From NCBI RefSeq assembly GCF_014200455.1, contig NZ_JACHBW010000012.1, positions 209,774-273,773 of the forward strand: a stretch of DNA of 64,000 nt, read 5' to 3'. The notes beneath the pieces are model-generated. The model saw only the letters and a program-made list of their open reading frames with translations. It made no database searches and had not been told where the DNA came from. Source of the stretch: Paraburkholderia bannensis (GTDB taxonomy: Bacteria > Pseudomonadota > Gammaproteobacteria > Burkholderiales > Burkholderiaceae). Below are positions 8,630-17,100 of this stretch, one piece after another (within the stretch, counting starts at the first letter, position 1; every line of letters starts with the position of its first letter). The translations under genes and the position numbers were made by a program.

Positions 8630-9046
8630 TTATTGAATCAATGTGACAGGTGTAGGGAGGAGGCGGCGCAATCGTGCAAGGACGGCCCATTTGCGGAAAA
8701 AGCCCAGCCCGCTTGCGTCCAGCACGACGATATCGGCCTGACCCTTCTGTGCGTATGAGGCGATGATGCGCTCGGCGGGACCGCATACGCGTGTCCATGT
8801 GTAGGGCACGCCCGCATCGTCGAGAATCGCGCGCGTCTGTAGCAGCGCGTTTTTCATGGCTTTCTTTTCGATGCGCCGCAGTGCGCCGGGCGAATGGAAT
8901 GCCGCGCTGCGGTCATGACCCAGATCGTCGAGCACTTCGACAATCTCCACTTCACTGACGCAGTGTTCCGCGAAGAGAAAGGCGCTGTGGCGCGCGGCTT
9001 CGAGTGCGCCTTTCTGGTCAAGTATGGGTATCAGCAGTTTCAGCAC
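8630..9046 (-). CDS. Universal stress protein (UspA family)
   Basis: Encodes 138 residues with the Usp fold order: MLKLLIPILDQKG at the start, a central acidic helix, and a C-terminal alpha/beta part ending LLPTPVTLIQ. The glycine-rich ATP loop (GxxG-9x-GS) is replaced by a sequence around DASGLGFFRKWAVL, so ATP binding is uncertain. The start is GTG at 9046. Monocistronic, divergent from the YkgJ-type gene. Confidence 0.8.
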   Translation of the reverse strand: MLKLLIPILDQKGALEAARHSAFLFAEHCVSEVEIVEVLDDLGHDRSAAFHSPGALRRIEKKAMKNALLQTRAILDDAGVPYTWTRVCGPAERIIASYAQKGQADIVVLDASGLGFFRKWAVLARLRRLLPTPVTLIQ

Positions 9047-9326
9047 GGGCGGCTCGCAGGTTGATGGAATGATGAATCGAGGCTTTCAGAATGCTTGATA
9101 CCTCTGATTGCACGATACCGCCCGCGTAGCAGGAAGCCCGTAAAGATCGCGGCCGCCGTTGCATAGATTGCGTAAACGGCGGCCGAAAGCTGACAGCGCT
9201 GTAATGCGAAACCACCAAACTAAGCCAAAACTCCCCCACAGATCCTTACATCGCCTTTCCTTCAGGCGCGCTATTGTCTAGTCCGACGCGGCCTGCTGGG
9301 GCGCGTGATTAAAAGGATCCCCTGCG

Positions 9327-10088
9327 TTGGACAGCACCCATTTCGATTGCACCGGCTGCGGCAAATGCTGCACCGACCTGCGCCTGCCGCTCACCTTCCC
9401 CGAAGCCGTTCTCTGGATCGAGCGCGGCGGACAAGTGGATCTGCTCTGCGAAGCCCTGCCGTGGCCCGTCGAACCCGCGGCCGACAACGCTTACGCGGCC
9501 TATAAACGCAGGCGCACCTTCGCGGCGAGCAGCGGCGAATTGCCGATCCGCGTGGGCATGACGCTGGCCGCGACCTTCTCTGGCCCCTGCCCGAATCTCG
9601 GCAAGGACCTGCGTTGTGGCATTTACGCTCAGCGTCCGCTGGTTTGTCGCGTCTATCCCGCGGAAATCAACCCGTTCTTCGCGTTGAAGCCGGAATTCAA
9701 GCTCTGCCCTCAAGAGGCATGGCAGGCGCCGACGCCATTTGCCCTCGATGGCGTGCTGGTCGATGCCGTCACGCGCGATGCGATCGACGCGAGCCGCCGC
9801 GCCGACGAAGGCTCCGTCGAGATGAAACGCGCGTTGTGCGAGCGTCTGGGGCTCGACCAGGCTGCAGTGGCCAATGAAGGCTTTGTGATCGTGACGCCCG
9901 AGCGCACGCGCCTGCTTGAGGCGCTGATCGAGGTGCAAAACGATGCGTGCGCGCCTGGCGCGAGCGAGCGGTCGTGGACGTTCGTATCGAATCGTCGCGC
10001 AACGGTGGATACGCTGATTCAGGTAGGCGCGCTCGGCGTGATGGATGTCGATGCAAGCCGGGAAAGCCGCCAGTATATTGGGCTTTAA
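9327..10088 (+). CDS. YkgJ-family cysteine cluster protein
   Basis: A 253-residue cytoplasmic protein with the family's Cys pattern: CTGCGKCC at residues 8-15 and a second set around GPCPNL, RCGIY and LVCRVYP (about 77-110), thought to bind an Fe-S cluster or zinc. TTG at 9327 is chosen as start because the essential first Cys cluster begins eight codons later, no ATG or GTG is in frame, and AGGA lies 9 nt upstream. The C-terminal 130 residues are not recognisable. Function is unknown; no partner gene is adjacent. Confidence 0.85.
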   Translation: MDSTHFDCTGCGKCCTDLRLPLTFPEAVLWIERGGQVDLLCEALPWPVEPAADNAYAAYKRRRTFAASSGELPIRVGMTLAATFSGPCPNLGKDLRCGIYAQRPLVCRVYPAEINPFFALKPEFKLCPQEAWQAPTPFALDGVLVDAVTRDAIDASRRADEGSVEMKRALCERLGLDQAAVANEGFVIVTPERTRLLEALIEVQNDACAPGASERSWTFVSNRRATVDTLIQVGALGVMDVDASRESRQYIGL

Positions 10089-10128
10089 ATCCGCGATCTA
10101 AAAACGCCCATTACACGCGTTATTTGAA

Positions 10129-11304
10129 TCACGGCTGCGGCGTTGTCTCATCAGGCAACGCAGCCGCGATGATCTCATCCTGTTCGCACGCTTCGCGCTC
10201 TTCGTGCCCTTCGTGCCCTTCGTGCTCTTCATACTCCTCGTGCTGCGCGAACACGATCCGGTTGCGTCCCGCGCGTTTGGCGCAATAGAGCGCGCCGTCC
10301 GCCGCCTCGATCAGCGCGCGCGCCGCCGCGCCCTTGTCCGCCGTCGTGCCCGGCGTTACGGCCACGCCGATCGACAGCGTGACCGGCACTTCGCCGCCTT
10401 CGTTATCGCGCACGACCAGCGCTTCCACGGCACGGCGCACGCGTTCGGCCACCACGTGCGCATTGGCCCGGTCGCCTTGCAGCACGGCCACGAATTCTTC
10501 GCCGCCGAAACGCGCCACCGTTTCGCCCAACCGCACCGCCGAACGTATGCACGCGCCTACGGCCGCCAGCGCGCGGTCGCCCACCGCGTGACCATGCGTG
10601 TCGTTCACCTGCTTGAAGTGGTCGAGGTCCATGAAGAGACACGCGACTGACACCGCCTGACGCGCGGCGCGCTGCAATTCCTCTTCCAGCCGCATTTCGA
10701 AATATCGGCGATTAGGCAGGCCTGTCAGCGAATCGGTCATGCCCAGATGCTTCAATTGCTCGCGTTGCGCCACGTTCACGAGCCCTGCGCTGACGAAGCC
10801 CGCGAACCGCGCCAATAGATCCGTCGCCATGCCTTCGGCAAAGCGTTCGCCGCTCTCGCTCACGAGGCTCAGATAGCCGAGCAGACCCGAGCGATGACGC
10901 AAGGGCAGGATCGCAGCGCTCGCGCTCTCGGGCGTCGCGCCGAGCAGCGCCGCACGTGCGGGTGCGCTGAACAGCGCCACCGGCCCGAGTTGGGGCGCGG
11001 TCCCGGGCAAATCGAGCCCCTCGGTGCGCCCCCAACGCAGTCGCCCGCTTGCCGCAGCGGACTGCGCGACGGCCGCGTGCAGTTCGGCGGCCAGACGCGC
11101 GCCATCGTCGAGCCAGAGCGTCGCCGCGCCCAGATCGAAGACCTGCACCAGTTCGCCGGTCAGAATGTCGAGAAAGGCCGCGAAATCCTCGGCCTCGATC
11201 AGGCGCAGTTCGATCTGCTGGAAACGCTGGAGCGCGCGCTCGTTGCGCTGGACGGTGTTCACGAGCGAACGCAGACGCTCGCCGATAGGGTTGGATTCGG
11301 TCAC
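10129..11304 (-). CDS. Diguanylate cyclase (GGDEF) with N-terminal DUF484/GAF-like sensor
   Basis: About 391 residues from GTG at 11304; a TTG at 11376 would add 24 residues and neither start has a good ribosome site. Residues 1-190 resemble DUF484/GAF sensory modules. A GGDEF domain follows, with LTGLPNRRYFE, FMDLDHFKQVND and the active-site loop RFGGEEF, so it should make cyclic di-GMP; the RxxD inhibitory site is not obvious. No membrane segment, so cytosolic. The last 30 residues form a Glu/His-rich tail (EEYEEHEGHEGHEER) created by 9-bp repeats, unlike the rest of the family. The gene runs in parallel with the PHB depolymerase gene upstream of it. Confidence 0.9.
   Translation of the reverse strand: MTESNPIGERLRSLVNTVQRNERALQRFQQIELRLIEAEDFAAFLDILTGELVQVFDLGAATLWLDDGARLAAELHAAVAQSAAASGRLRWGRTEGLDLPGTAPQLGPVALFSAPARAALLGATPESASAAILPLRHRSGLLGYLSLVSESGERFAEGMATDLLARFAGFVSAGLVNVAQREQLKHLGMTDSLTGLPNRRYFEMRLEEELQRAARQAVSVACLFMDLDHFKQVNDTHGHAVGDRALAAVGACIRSAVRLGETVARFGGEEFVAVLQGDRANAHVVAERVRRAVEALVVRDNEGGEVPVTLSIGVAVTPGTTADKGAAARALIEAADGALYCAKRAGRNRIVFAQHEEYEEHEGHEGHEEREACEQDEIIAAALPDETTPQP
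10192..10245. repeat. 9-bp tandem repeat encoding a Glu/His-rich tail
   Basis: Six imperfect units of ttcgtgccc read on the minus strand as Glu-x-His/Arg triplets at the end of the diguanylate cyclase. Confidence 0.88.
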
Positions 11305-11441
11305 AGGAACACCGGGGGTGGATATCCCGTGCTTATCGGCAATTCCGCCATGCGGCTTTAGTGCGGTTTTACGCAATGAGTCATTGGCGACTTCACAAGC
11401 GCCCGGCGCTGCGTCGGCGCCACCTTGACATCGAGCGCGCC

Positions 11442-12821
11442 TTATTTTGGCTGGACTTCGGCGGCCTTGGCGATGGCTGCCGCCGCATGCGCTTCGGCAT
11501 CGAGCAAGCCGCGCAAGGTCACCTGACTGGCTCCGAGCGCCTCGGACGTAGAAGATGCCGTGCCGATGCGCCGCGCGCGTGGCTCGTGTGCATGAATGGT
11601 CGAGCGCACCAGCGGATAAATCTGGGTGTCCCAGCGCCGCCCGTTAAACACGCCGTAATGGCCCGCGCCCGTCTGGACGTGGTGGGTTTTCATATAGGGC
11701 CGCAGCCCCGAACACAATTCCTGCGCCGCCACCGTCTGCCCCACCGCGCAGATATCGTCTTTTTCGCCCTCCACGGTCAATAGAGCCGTATGGCGAATCG
11801 CATGCGGTTCGACCAGCCGTTCGCCAACCTTGAGCTTGCCAAGCGGCAACGCGTATTCCTGAAACACCGTGCGCACGGTCTCCAGATAAAACTCCGCCGT
11901 GAGATCGCTGGTCGCAAAGTATTCCTCGTAAAACACGCGGATCGCCTGCGCTTTCGCGGCGTCGCCCTGGGCGCGCTCGCGGCGCATATCGGCAAACGAG
12001 GCGAGATGCCGTTCGAGATTCATCGACATGAACGCGCCCAGTTGCACGAAGCCCGGATAAACACGCCGGCGTGCGCCCGCAAAGCCCCCTGGCACCAGGC
12101 CGATCAGATTGCGCTCGAACCATTCGATTGGCTTGCTATTGGCGAGATCGTTGACCGCGGTGGGATTCACGCGGCAATCGATGGGACCGGCCATCAACGT
12201 CATGCTCGCAGGCTGCGCGGGGTCGTTATCGGCGGCCATCAGCGCCACCGCCGCAAGCGCAGCCACGGTGGGCTGGCAGATCGCCACCAGATGCGCATCG
12301 GGGCCCATGCGGCGAATGAAGGCCATCAAATGCTCGACGTATTCGTCGAAACCAAAACGCCCTGCCGCCAGCGGCACGTCGCGCGGATTGTGCCAGTCGG
12401 TGATATAGACATCGTGATCGGCCAGCATGGTGCGAACGGTGCCGCGCAGCAGCGTGGCGAAGTGCCCCGACATCGGCGCGACCAGCAGCACGCGCGGCTG
12501 CGGTGCGCCTGCGTCCTGCCGCTCCTTGCGAAAGCGCAGCAGCGTCGCGAACGGCGTGCGCTTGACCGCTTCCTCGGTCACCATCACGCGCTCGCCATCC
12601 ACCAGCACCGAATCGATGCCGAAAGGCGGCCGTGCGTGCGTAAGCCCGGCCAGTTCGATCAATTCACACCAGGCGTCGATCTCACGCGTATTGATTGTAT
12701 TGATTGCCGGCCACAGGTCGGGCCACGCAGCCAAAGTAGCGCGCGTGAGCGACGCGGCAGCGCGCCACGGCAGCATGAGATCCGCGAACGCCTGATACGC
12801 GGGATAAGCCAGCAGATTCAT
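11442..12821 (-). CDS. phaZ: Intracellular polyhydroxyalkanoate (PHB) depolymerase
   Basis: About 459 residues from MNLLAYPAYQAFADLMLPW; the open frame extends 48 codons further but that part is Cys-rich and unconserved. The central alpha/beta-hydrolase core has VAICQPTVAAL, where Cys replaces Ser in the lipase-box position, as in the intracellular PhaZ of Cupriavidus. The C-terminal PHB-depolymerase domain follows (NSKPIEWFERNLIGLVPGGFAGA...). There is no signal peptide. The enzyme mobilises stored PHB granules to hydroxybutyrate. No other pha genes are adjacent. Confidence 0.9.
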   Translation of the reverse strand: MNLLAYPAYQAFADLMLPWRAAASLTRATLAAWPDLWPAINTINTREIDAWCELIELAGLTHARPPFGIDSVLVDGERVMVTEEAVKRTPFATLLRFRKERQDAGAPQPRVLLVAPMSGHFATLLRGTVRTMLADHDVYITDWHNPRDVPLAAGRFGFDEYVEHLMAFIRRMGPDAHLVAICQPTVAALAAVALMAADNDPAQPASMTLMAGPIDCRVNPTAVNDLANSKPIEWFERNLIGLVPGGFAGARRRVYPGFVQLGAFMSMNLERHLASFADMRRERAQGDAAKAQAIRVFYEEYFATSDLTAEFYLETVRTVFQEYALPLGKLKVGERLVEPHAIRHTALLTVEGEKDDICAVGQTVAAQELCSGLRPYMKTHHVQTGAGHYGVFNGRRWDTQIYPLVRSTIHAHEPRARRIGTASSTSEALGASQVTLRGLLDAEAHAAAAIAKAAEVQPK

Positions 12822-13035
12822 AGCGCGCCCAAGCAAGAGTGTTCCTGCATGGCAGGCAATAGCTATGCCAACACGCAGCCCATTGGCATGGGCCTTGCAC
12901 CCGCATTTGCATGCCTCGTCATGCGCGGCATCGCAGGCCACGCCAGCGCGGTCTGCGTGCTTCAAGGTAGTGCATGACGGCGACCTTCGCGGTGCGCCGC
13001 GCCCGTGCCATGTGCGCAGTGCTCAGGAGACCTGC

Positions 13036-13695
13036 ATGAATCAGACAAATACGAGCCTCACGATCAGCAGCCGCAACTATTCGTCGTGGTCGATGCGCGG
13101 CTGGTTGCTCGCAAGGCTCGCGGGCCTGGAATTCGAAACGGTGACCGTGCCCGTGGATGATGCCGCCGCGCGCGCCGAACTCCTGCTGCTCTCGCCTTCG
13201 ATCCTCGTGCCCTGCCTGCGGCACGACGGCATCGAAGTCTGGGACACGCTCGCCATCTGCGAATATCTCAACGAAATCTGCCCGGATGCGAAACTGCTGC
13301 CCGTCGAGCGCAAGGCGCGCTCGCACTGCCGATCGGTCTGCGGGGAAATGCACTCCGGCTTCAGTGCGCTGCGCTCCGCGTTGCCGATGAATCTGCGCGG
13401 CCACTTTCCGAACTTTCGCATCTGGTCGCGCGCGCAGGCCGATATCGAACGCATCGTAGCGATCTGGCGCGAGTGCCTCGCGCAATATGGCGGCCCCTGG
13501 CTATTCGGCGAAATCGGCGCGGCCGACGCGATGTACGCGCCCGTCGTCACGCGCCTGCTCACCTACGAAGTGCCGATCGATGCCGATATCGGCGAATATT
13601 GCCTGCGCGTGCTCAAGCAGCCCTATGTGGCCGAATGGATCGCAGCGGCGCAGTCGGAAACCGTGGATATCGACGAGCTCGACATGGAGTTCTGA
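13036..13695 (+). CDS. Glutathione S-transferase family protein
   Basis: Encodes 219 residues from an ATG with AGGAGA 6 nt upstream. The thioredoxin-like N-terminal domain (1-80) contains the putative catalytic Ser/Tyr region SSRNYSSWSMRGW and the glutathione-binding ...CLRHDGIEVWDTLAICEYL; the helical C-terminal domain follows. SSWSxRxW is typical of a bacterial GST subgroup of unknown substrate. Transcribed divergently from phaZ. Confidence 0.88.
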   Translation: MNQTNTSLTISSRNYSSWSMRGWLLARLAGLEFETVTVPVDDAAARAELLLLSPSILVPCLRHDGIEVWDTLAICEYLNEICPDAKLLPVERKARSHCRSVCGEMHSGFSALRSALPMNLRGHFPNFRIWSRAQADIERIVAIWRECLAQYGGPWLFGEIGAADAMYAPVVTRLLTYEVPIDADIGEYCLRVLKQPYVAEWIAAAQSETVDIDELDMEF

Positions 13696-13820
13696 TCGCC
13701 GCGATCGGCACGCAGCGACCGGCAACAGATCGAGCCCCACCTCCGAAGGCTCCACACGCCGGCCGCGCCGGTGAAATAGCTGAACCCCGTGCTACTGTTC
13801 GAGCGCCTGTATCTGCGAGG

Positions 13821-14045
13821 TCACCGTAGGATTGACACCACAGTTGGCCTTTCCGGGCTCGCATCCTCGTGAAAGATATCGTCCAGGTACTGCGCGAGCT
13901 CATCGGCGGCCACGCAATCGGGGATCTCAAACGATGCGCGTCTGCGCTTGCCCTCCTCGCCGATCAGGTACGCGACCCACGCCCCCTCGTTCCTGGCGAT
14001 GGCCATCCTGCGGCCAAATACATCGAATCGATATTCTTCCGCCAT
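13821..14045 (-). CDS. Small conserved-type hypothetical protein
   Basis: Encodes 74 residues (MAEEYRFDVFGRRMAIARNE...), highly charged, with no signal or membrane segment. The ATG at 14045 has GGGAG about 10 nt upstream. It resembles small proteins grouped as DUF7661 from memory (FDVFGRRM start, EGKRR centre, Pro-rich end); that assignment is tentative. Codon use agrees with real genes here. It converges with the GST gene. Confidence 0.6.
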   Translation of the reverse strand: MAEEYRFDVFGRRMAIARNEGAWVAYLIGEEGKRRRASFEIPDCVAADELAQYLDDIFHEDASPERPTVVSILR

Positions 14046-14412
14046 AGCGTGCAAGCTCCCGCTCTCGTGATTGCCGACAGGTTATAACAGTTGTGCACGC
14101 AACGTTAAAGCCATCGACAAAAGCGCCCCGAGACGCGCCCGTGATGCCCGATCAGGGCGACGCCTCAGCCCATTTGCGCCGCCATCCAATAGAGTTTGCG
14201 TGGAGTTTGCGTGGAATGCATGCAGGAAACGGCACGCGTCATGGAAGCGCTCGATCATGAAGAAAACCAGCCTTATTTCATCGATCAATTATATTTTTTC
14301 ATTCCAGCTTTGACGCAACGATGAACCGCCAGATGCCGATGCGGGCCGCGCCTGGCTTGCCAGCCGCATTTTGTCGGGGTATCAAGCTAGTCCCTTCACT
14401 ACGCTGATCATC
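14046..14412. other. Intergenic region between two small genes
   Basis: About 360 bases. It contains an 11-bp direct repeat (gagtttgcgtg near 14190-14215) and an A/T-rich patch around 14270-14300 that could hold the cupin promoter. No convincing gene. Confidence 0.4.
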
Positions 14413-14775
14413 ATGCGCATTCTGGATATCGTCGATTACTCGCAGCCCGCCAAAGAGACCCTCGAATGGGAGCCGAAGCCCGAAGCCGTGATTTCCGGCG
14501 TGCCGCGCCAGGCCGCGCATATGCACTTCACGAGCGCCTGCGGCCAGCTTTCCACCGGCATCTGGGAAAGCGAAACGGGAAAGTGGACGGTGAATTTCAC
14601 CGAGAACGAGTACTGCGAAATTCTCGAAGGTGTCTCGGTGCTGCGCGACGAGGAAGGTGCTGAGCGCACCGTGCGCGCGGGTGATCGGTTTCTGATCCCG
14701 GCGGGCTTCAAAGGCACCTGGGAAGTGGTCGAGCGCTGCAAAAAGGTGTTCGTTTCCGTCGAATTCAAGGGCTAA
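14413..14775 (+). CDS. Cupin-domain protein (Cupin_3/DUF861 type)
   Basis: Encodes 120 residues from MRILDIVDYSQPAKETLEW. A single small cupin barrel with the two-motif pattern visible as GIWESETGKWTVNFTENEYCEILEG and RAGDRFLIPAGFKGTWEV, typical of the EutQ/DUF861 group; several of the usual metal-binding His residues are replaced. An upstream TTG at 14371 is possible, but the sequence before the ATG is not cupin-like. Followed by a strong terminator. Function unknown. Confidence 0.78.
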   Translation: MRILDIVDYSQPAKETLEWEPKPEAVISGVPRQAAHMHFTSACGQLSTGIWESETGKWTVNFTENEYCEILEGVSVLRDEEGAERTVRAGDRFLIPAGFKGTWEVVERCKKVFVSVEFKG

Positions 14776-14793
14776 CGCGGCCCTTGAAGTAAC

Positions 14794-14825
14794 AAAGCCC
14801 CGTAGCCGCGCGGCACGGGGCTTTT
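14794..14825. terminator. Rho-independent terminator, probably bidirectional
   Basis: Arms aaagccccgt and acggggcttt around an 11-nt loop, 18 nt past the cupin stop, with a T-run on the right and an A-run on the left, so it can also serve the convergent ABC operon. Confidence 0.88.
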
Positions 14826-14858
14826 GCTGTCGCTGGATTCCCGCGAATTCAGCCGGAA

Positions 14859-15935
14859 TCACTCCACCGGAATCCATCCCGCCGTCGCTGCGGTGCTCAC
14901 GCGGAACGCCGGAAACTTCGCGCCCAGTTCCGCGATGGTATGGATATCGTTCTTCACGAGATCGTCGCGCGTGACGAGCGTGGGCTTGACCGTGATGTGA
15001 TGGTCGAGCGGTTGCCCTGCCACCTCCAGCGCCGCCGCGCGCACCGACACCGCGCCCACCACCGCCGGGTTGGTCGCTGCCGTCGCGACCCAGGCGCTGT
15101 TGGGCGCGCGGATCGCCTCGATATCGGCGGTCGAAATGTCGGCGCTATAGATGCGCAGTTTGCCGCCGAGATTCGCCTCGCCCGCCGCCAGGCTCGCGCC
15201 GCGCGCGAACTCGTCATAAGGCGCGATCACCACGCGGATATCCGGATGCGCGCGATACGCCGCCGACGCCTGGTTCGCCACCGATTGCGCGATGGGGTTA
15301 TCCACGGTGCCCCAGCGCGCCTGCTCGTGCACCTTCGGATGCGCGCTCTTGAAGGCCTGCCAAACCGCATCGCGGCGATCGAGCGGCGCGAAGCCCGCCA
15401 CATACACATAGCCCGCGGAGAACGCGTCGCCGTTGTCCTTCACTGCCTGTTGCAGCAGCAGCGAGGCCAGATCGTGATCGCTCTGCTCGATCTGCGGCAC
15501 GCGCGGATTGGCCAGATCGACGTCGAAGGCCACCACCTTGATGCCCTTGTCGAGCGCCTGTTGCACCACGTCCTTGAGCGATTCGGGCAGACCGTGATTG
15601 ACGATGATCGCGGATACGCCCAGGTTGATCGCCTGCTGGATCTGATCGCGCTGCTGCGCGGCGTCCTGACGGCCTTCATAGATGCGCAGATCGACGCCGA
15701 GCGCCTTGGCCTGCTTCTGCGCGCCCGCCTCGTAGGCCTGGAAGAAGTCGCCTTCGGACAGGTAGTTGACCAGCGCGATCTTCACGCCGCCCTTGTCGAA
15801 CGGCGCGGGTGCGCCTTTGAGTGCGCCCGCGTGCGCCACACCCGCGCCCAGCAGGGCTGCCGCGCAGAGTGTGAGCGTGCCGACCGCACGGGCAAGTGCT
15901 TGACGAGGCGCCGATGCGTGCTTTGCTGCCTTCAT
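14859..15935 (-). CDS. Sugar ABC transporter periplasmic binding protein (ribose/RbsB type)
   Basis: Encodes 358 residues from an ATG with AGGGGAA 5 nt upstream. The signal peptide (about 1-32, ending AHA) precedes a type I periplasmic-binding fold (KIALVNYLSEGDFFQAYEAGAQKQAKALG; INLGVSAIIVNHG; GIKVVAFDVDL). It delivers a sugar-like ligand to the permease and ATPase encoded upstream. Third gene of the ATPase-permease-binding-protein operon. The substrate cannot be told; there is no catabolic enzyme nearby. Confidence 0.88.
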   Translation of the reverse strand: MKAAKHASAPRQALARAVGTLTLCAAALLGAGVAHAGALKGAPAPFDKGGVKIALVNYLSEGDFFQAYEAGAQKQAKALGVDLRIYEGRQDAAQQRDQIQQAINLGVSAIIVNHGLPESLKDVVQQALDKGIKVVAFDVDLANPRVPQIEQSDHDLASLLLQQAVKDNGDAFSAGYVYVAGFAPLDRRDAVWQAFKSAHPKVHEQARWGTVDNPIAQSVANQASAAYRAHPDIRVVIAPYDEFARGASLAAGEANLGGKLRIYSADISTADIEAIRAPNSAWVATAATNPAVVGAVSVRAAALEVAGQPLDHHITVKPTLVTRDDLVKNDIHTIAELGAKFPAFRVSTAATAGWIPVE

Positions 15936-16013
15936 GATTCCCCTCTCCATATCATCAGGATTGCATGGTTATTTATCTGAAGCCGTGAATTGCGCAGCGC
16001 TGGATTGGCTGCC

Positions 16014-17090
16014 TTAAACGCGCGCGCCGCCGCGATGTCCGATGCTGAACGTGAACGCCAGCGCAACCACCAGCAATGCGCCCTTGATGAAATCCTGCAG
16101 GTAATACGGCGCATTGAGCATGGTAAGACCGTTGAGCAGCACGCCCACGAAAACCGCGCCGATCACCGTGCCCGGCACGTTGGGCCGCTTCACGCCCCAT
16201 ACGGCATAGCCCACCAGCGCGGCCGCCACGGCGTCGAGCAGCAGCGAATGGCCCGCGCTGACGTCGCCGCGTCCCACGCGCGCCGCAATCAGCAGACCGC
16301 CAAGCGAAGCAATCGCACCAGAAGCCACGTAAGCCGCCACGCGATAGCGCGCGGCAGGCGCACCCGCCAGGCGCGCCGCCGTTTCGTTGCCGCCGATCGC
16401 GTAAATCACCCGGCCCCAGCGCGTCAACGCCATCACCGCCGAGACCAGCAGCGTCAGCGCCAGCAGCACCAGTACCGGCGCGGGCACGATTTCGAACAGA
16501 CGCGCGCGGCCTAGCGCGAGAAATGCAGCGGGGAACGTGCCGCTTGCCTCGCTGCCGTCGGGCAGGATCGTGCCGGTGGCGAGCGAGCGTCCACCCGTGG
16601 GAATCAGTTGCAGCCCGGCGAGCAGGAACAGCGTGCCCAGCGTCGCGAGTTGATCGGGCACATGCAGGCGGGTAATCAGCACGCCGTTGAAGAGACCCGC
16701 CGCGACGCCAAGGGCGAGGCAAGCCGCGGCCGCCTCCCATGCGTTGCCGTGCCAGACCACCAGCACGTAGCTCGCCGCCATCTGGGCGGTGGCGGCCACG
16801 CTGCCCACCGAAAGATCGAAGCCGCCCGCCGCCAGCGTGATGGTCACGCCAATGCCGAGCAGCGCCACGATCGACACGGCCTGCAGGATGCTGAAAAGAT
16901 TCTCGACGCTCACGAACGCCGGTTCGCGCACCGCGAACAGCACGCTCATGGCGGCGAGTACGCTCAGCAGGCTCAGGCGTTCGAGCCACGCAAGCGCGGC
17001 GCGGCGGCGCGAAAGCGTAGTGGCGCGACCTTGTGCCGAGGGTGCGGATTGCGCGGAATCGTTAGCGAGCGTCGGTGTGCCGGATTTCAC
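16014..17090 (-). CDS. Sugar ABC transporter permease (RbsC type)
   Basis: A 358-residue integral membrane protein with about 8-10 hydrophobic segments and the branched-chain/ribose permease motif region (GVTITLAAGGFDLSVGSVAA...; GNETAARLAGAPAARYRVAAYVASG). The start is GTG at 17090, 10 nt after the ATPase stop, without a clear ribosome site. It would form the homodimeric channel of the importer. Confidence 0.9.
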   Translation of the reverse strand: MKSGTPTLANDSAQSAPSAQGRATTLSRRRAALAWLERLSLLSVLAAMSVLFAVREPAFVSVENLFSILQAVSIVALLGIGVTITLAAGGFDLSVGSVAATAQMAASYVLVVWHGNAWEAAAACLALGVAAGLFNGVLITRLHVPDQLATLGTLFLLAGLQLIPTGGRSLATGTILPDGSEASGTFPAAFLALGRARLFEIVPAPVLVLLALTLLVSAVMALTRWGRVIYAIGGNETAARLAGAPAARYRVAAYVASGAIASLGGLLIAARVGRGDVSAGHSLLLDAVAAALVGYAVWGVKRPNVPGTVIGAVFVGVLLNGLTMLNAPYYLQDFIKGALLVVALAFTFSIGHRGGARV

Positions 17091-17100
17091 GTTGGGAGTC

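Noticed and set aside
9018..9239. Possible small gene between the Usp and YkgJ-type genes
   Set aside because: No coherent hydrophobic or folded pattern; it overlaps the Usp start and the divergent promoter region.
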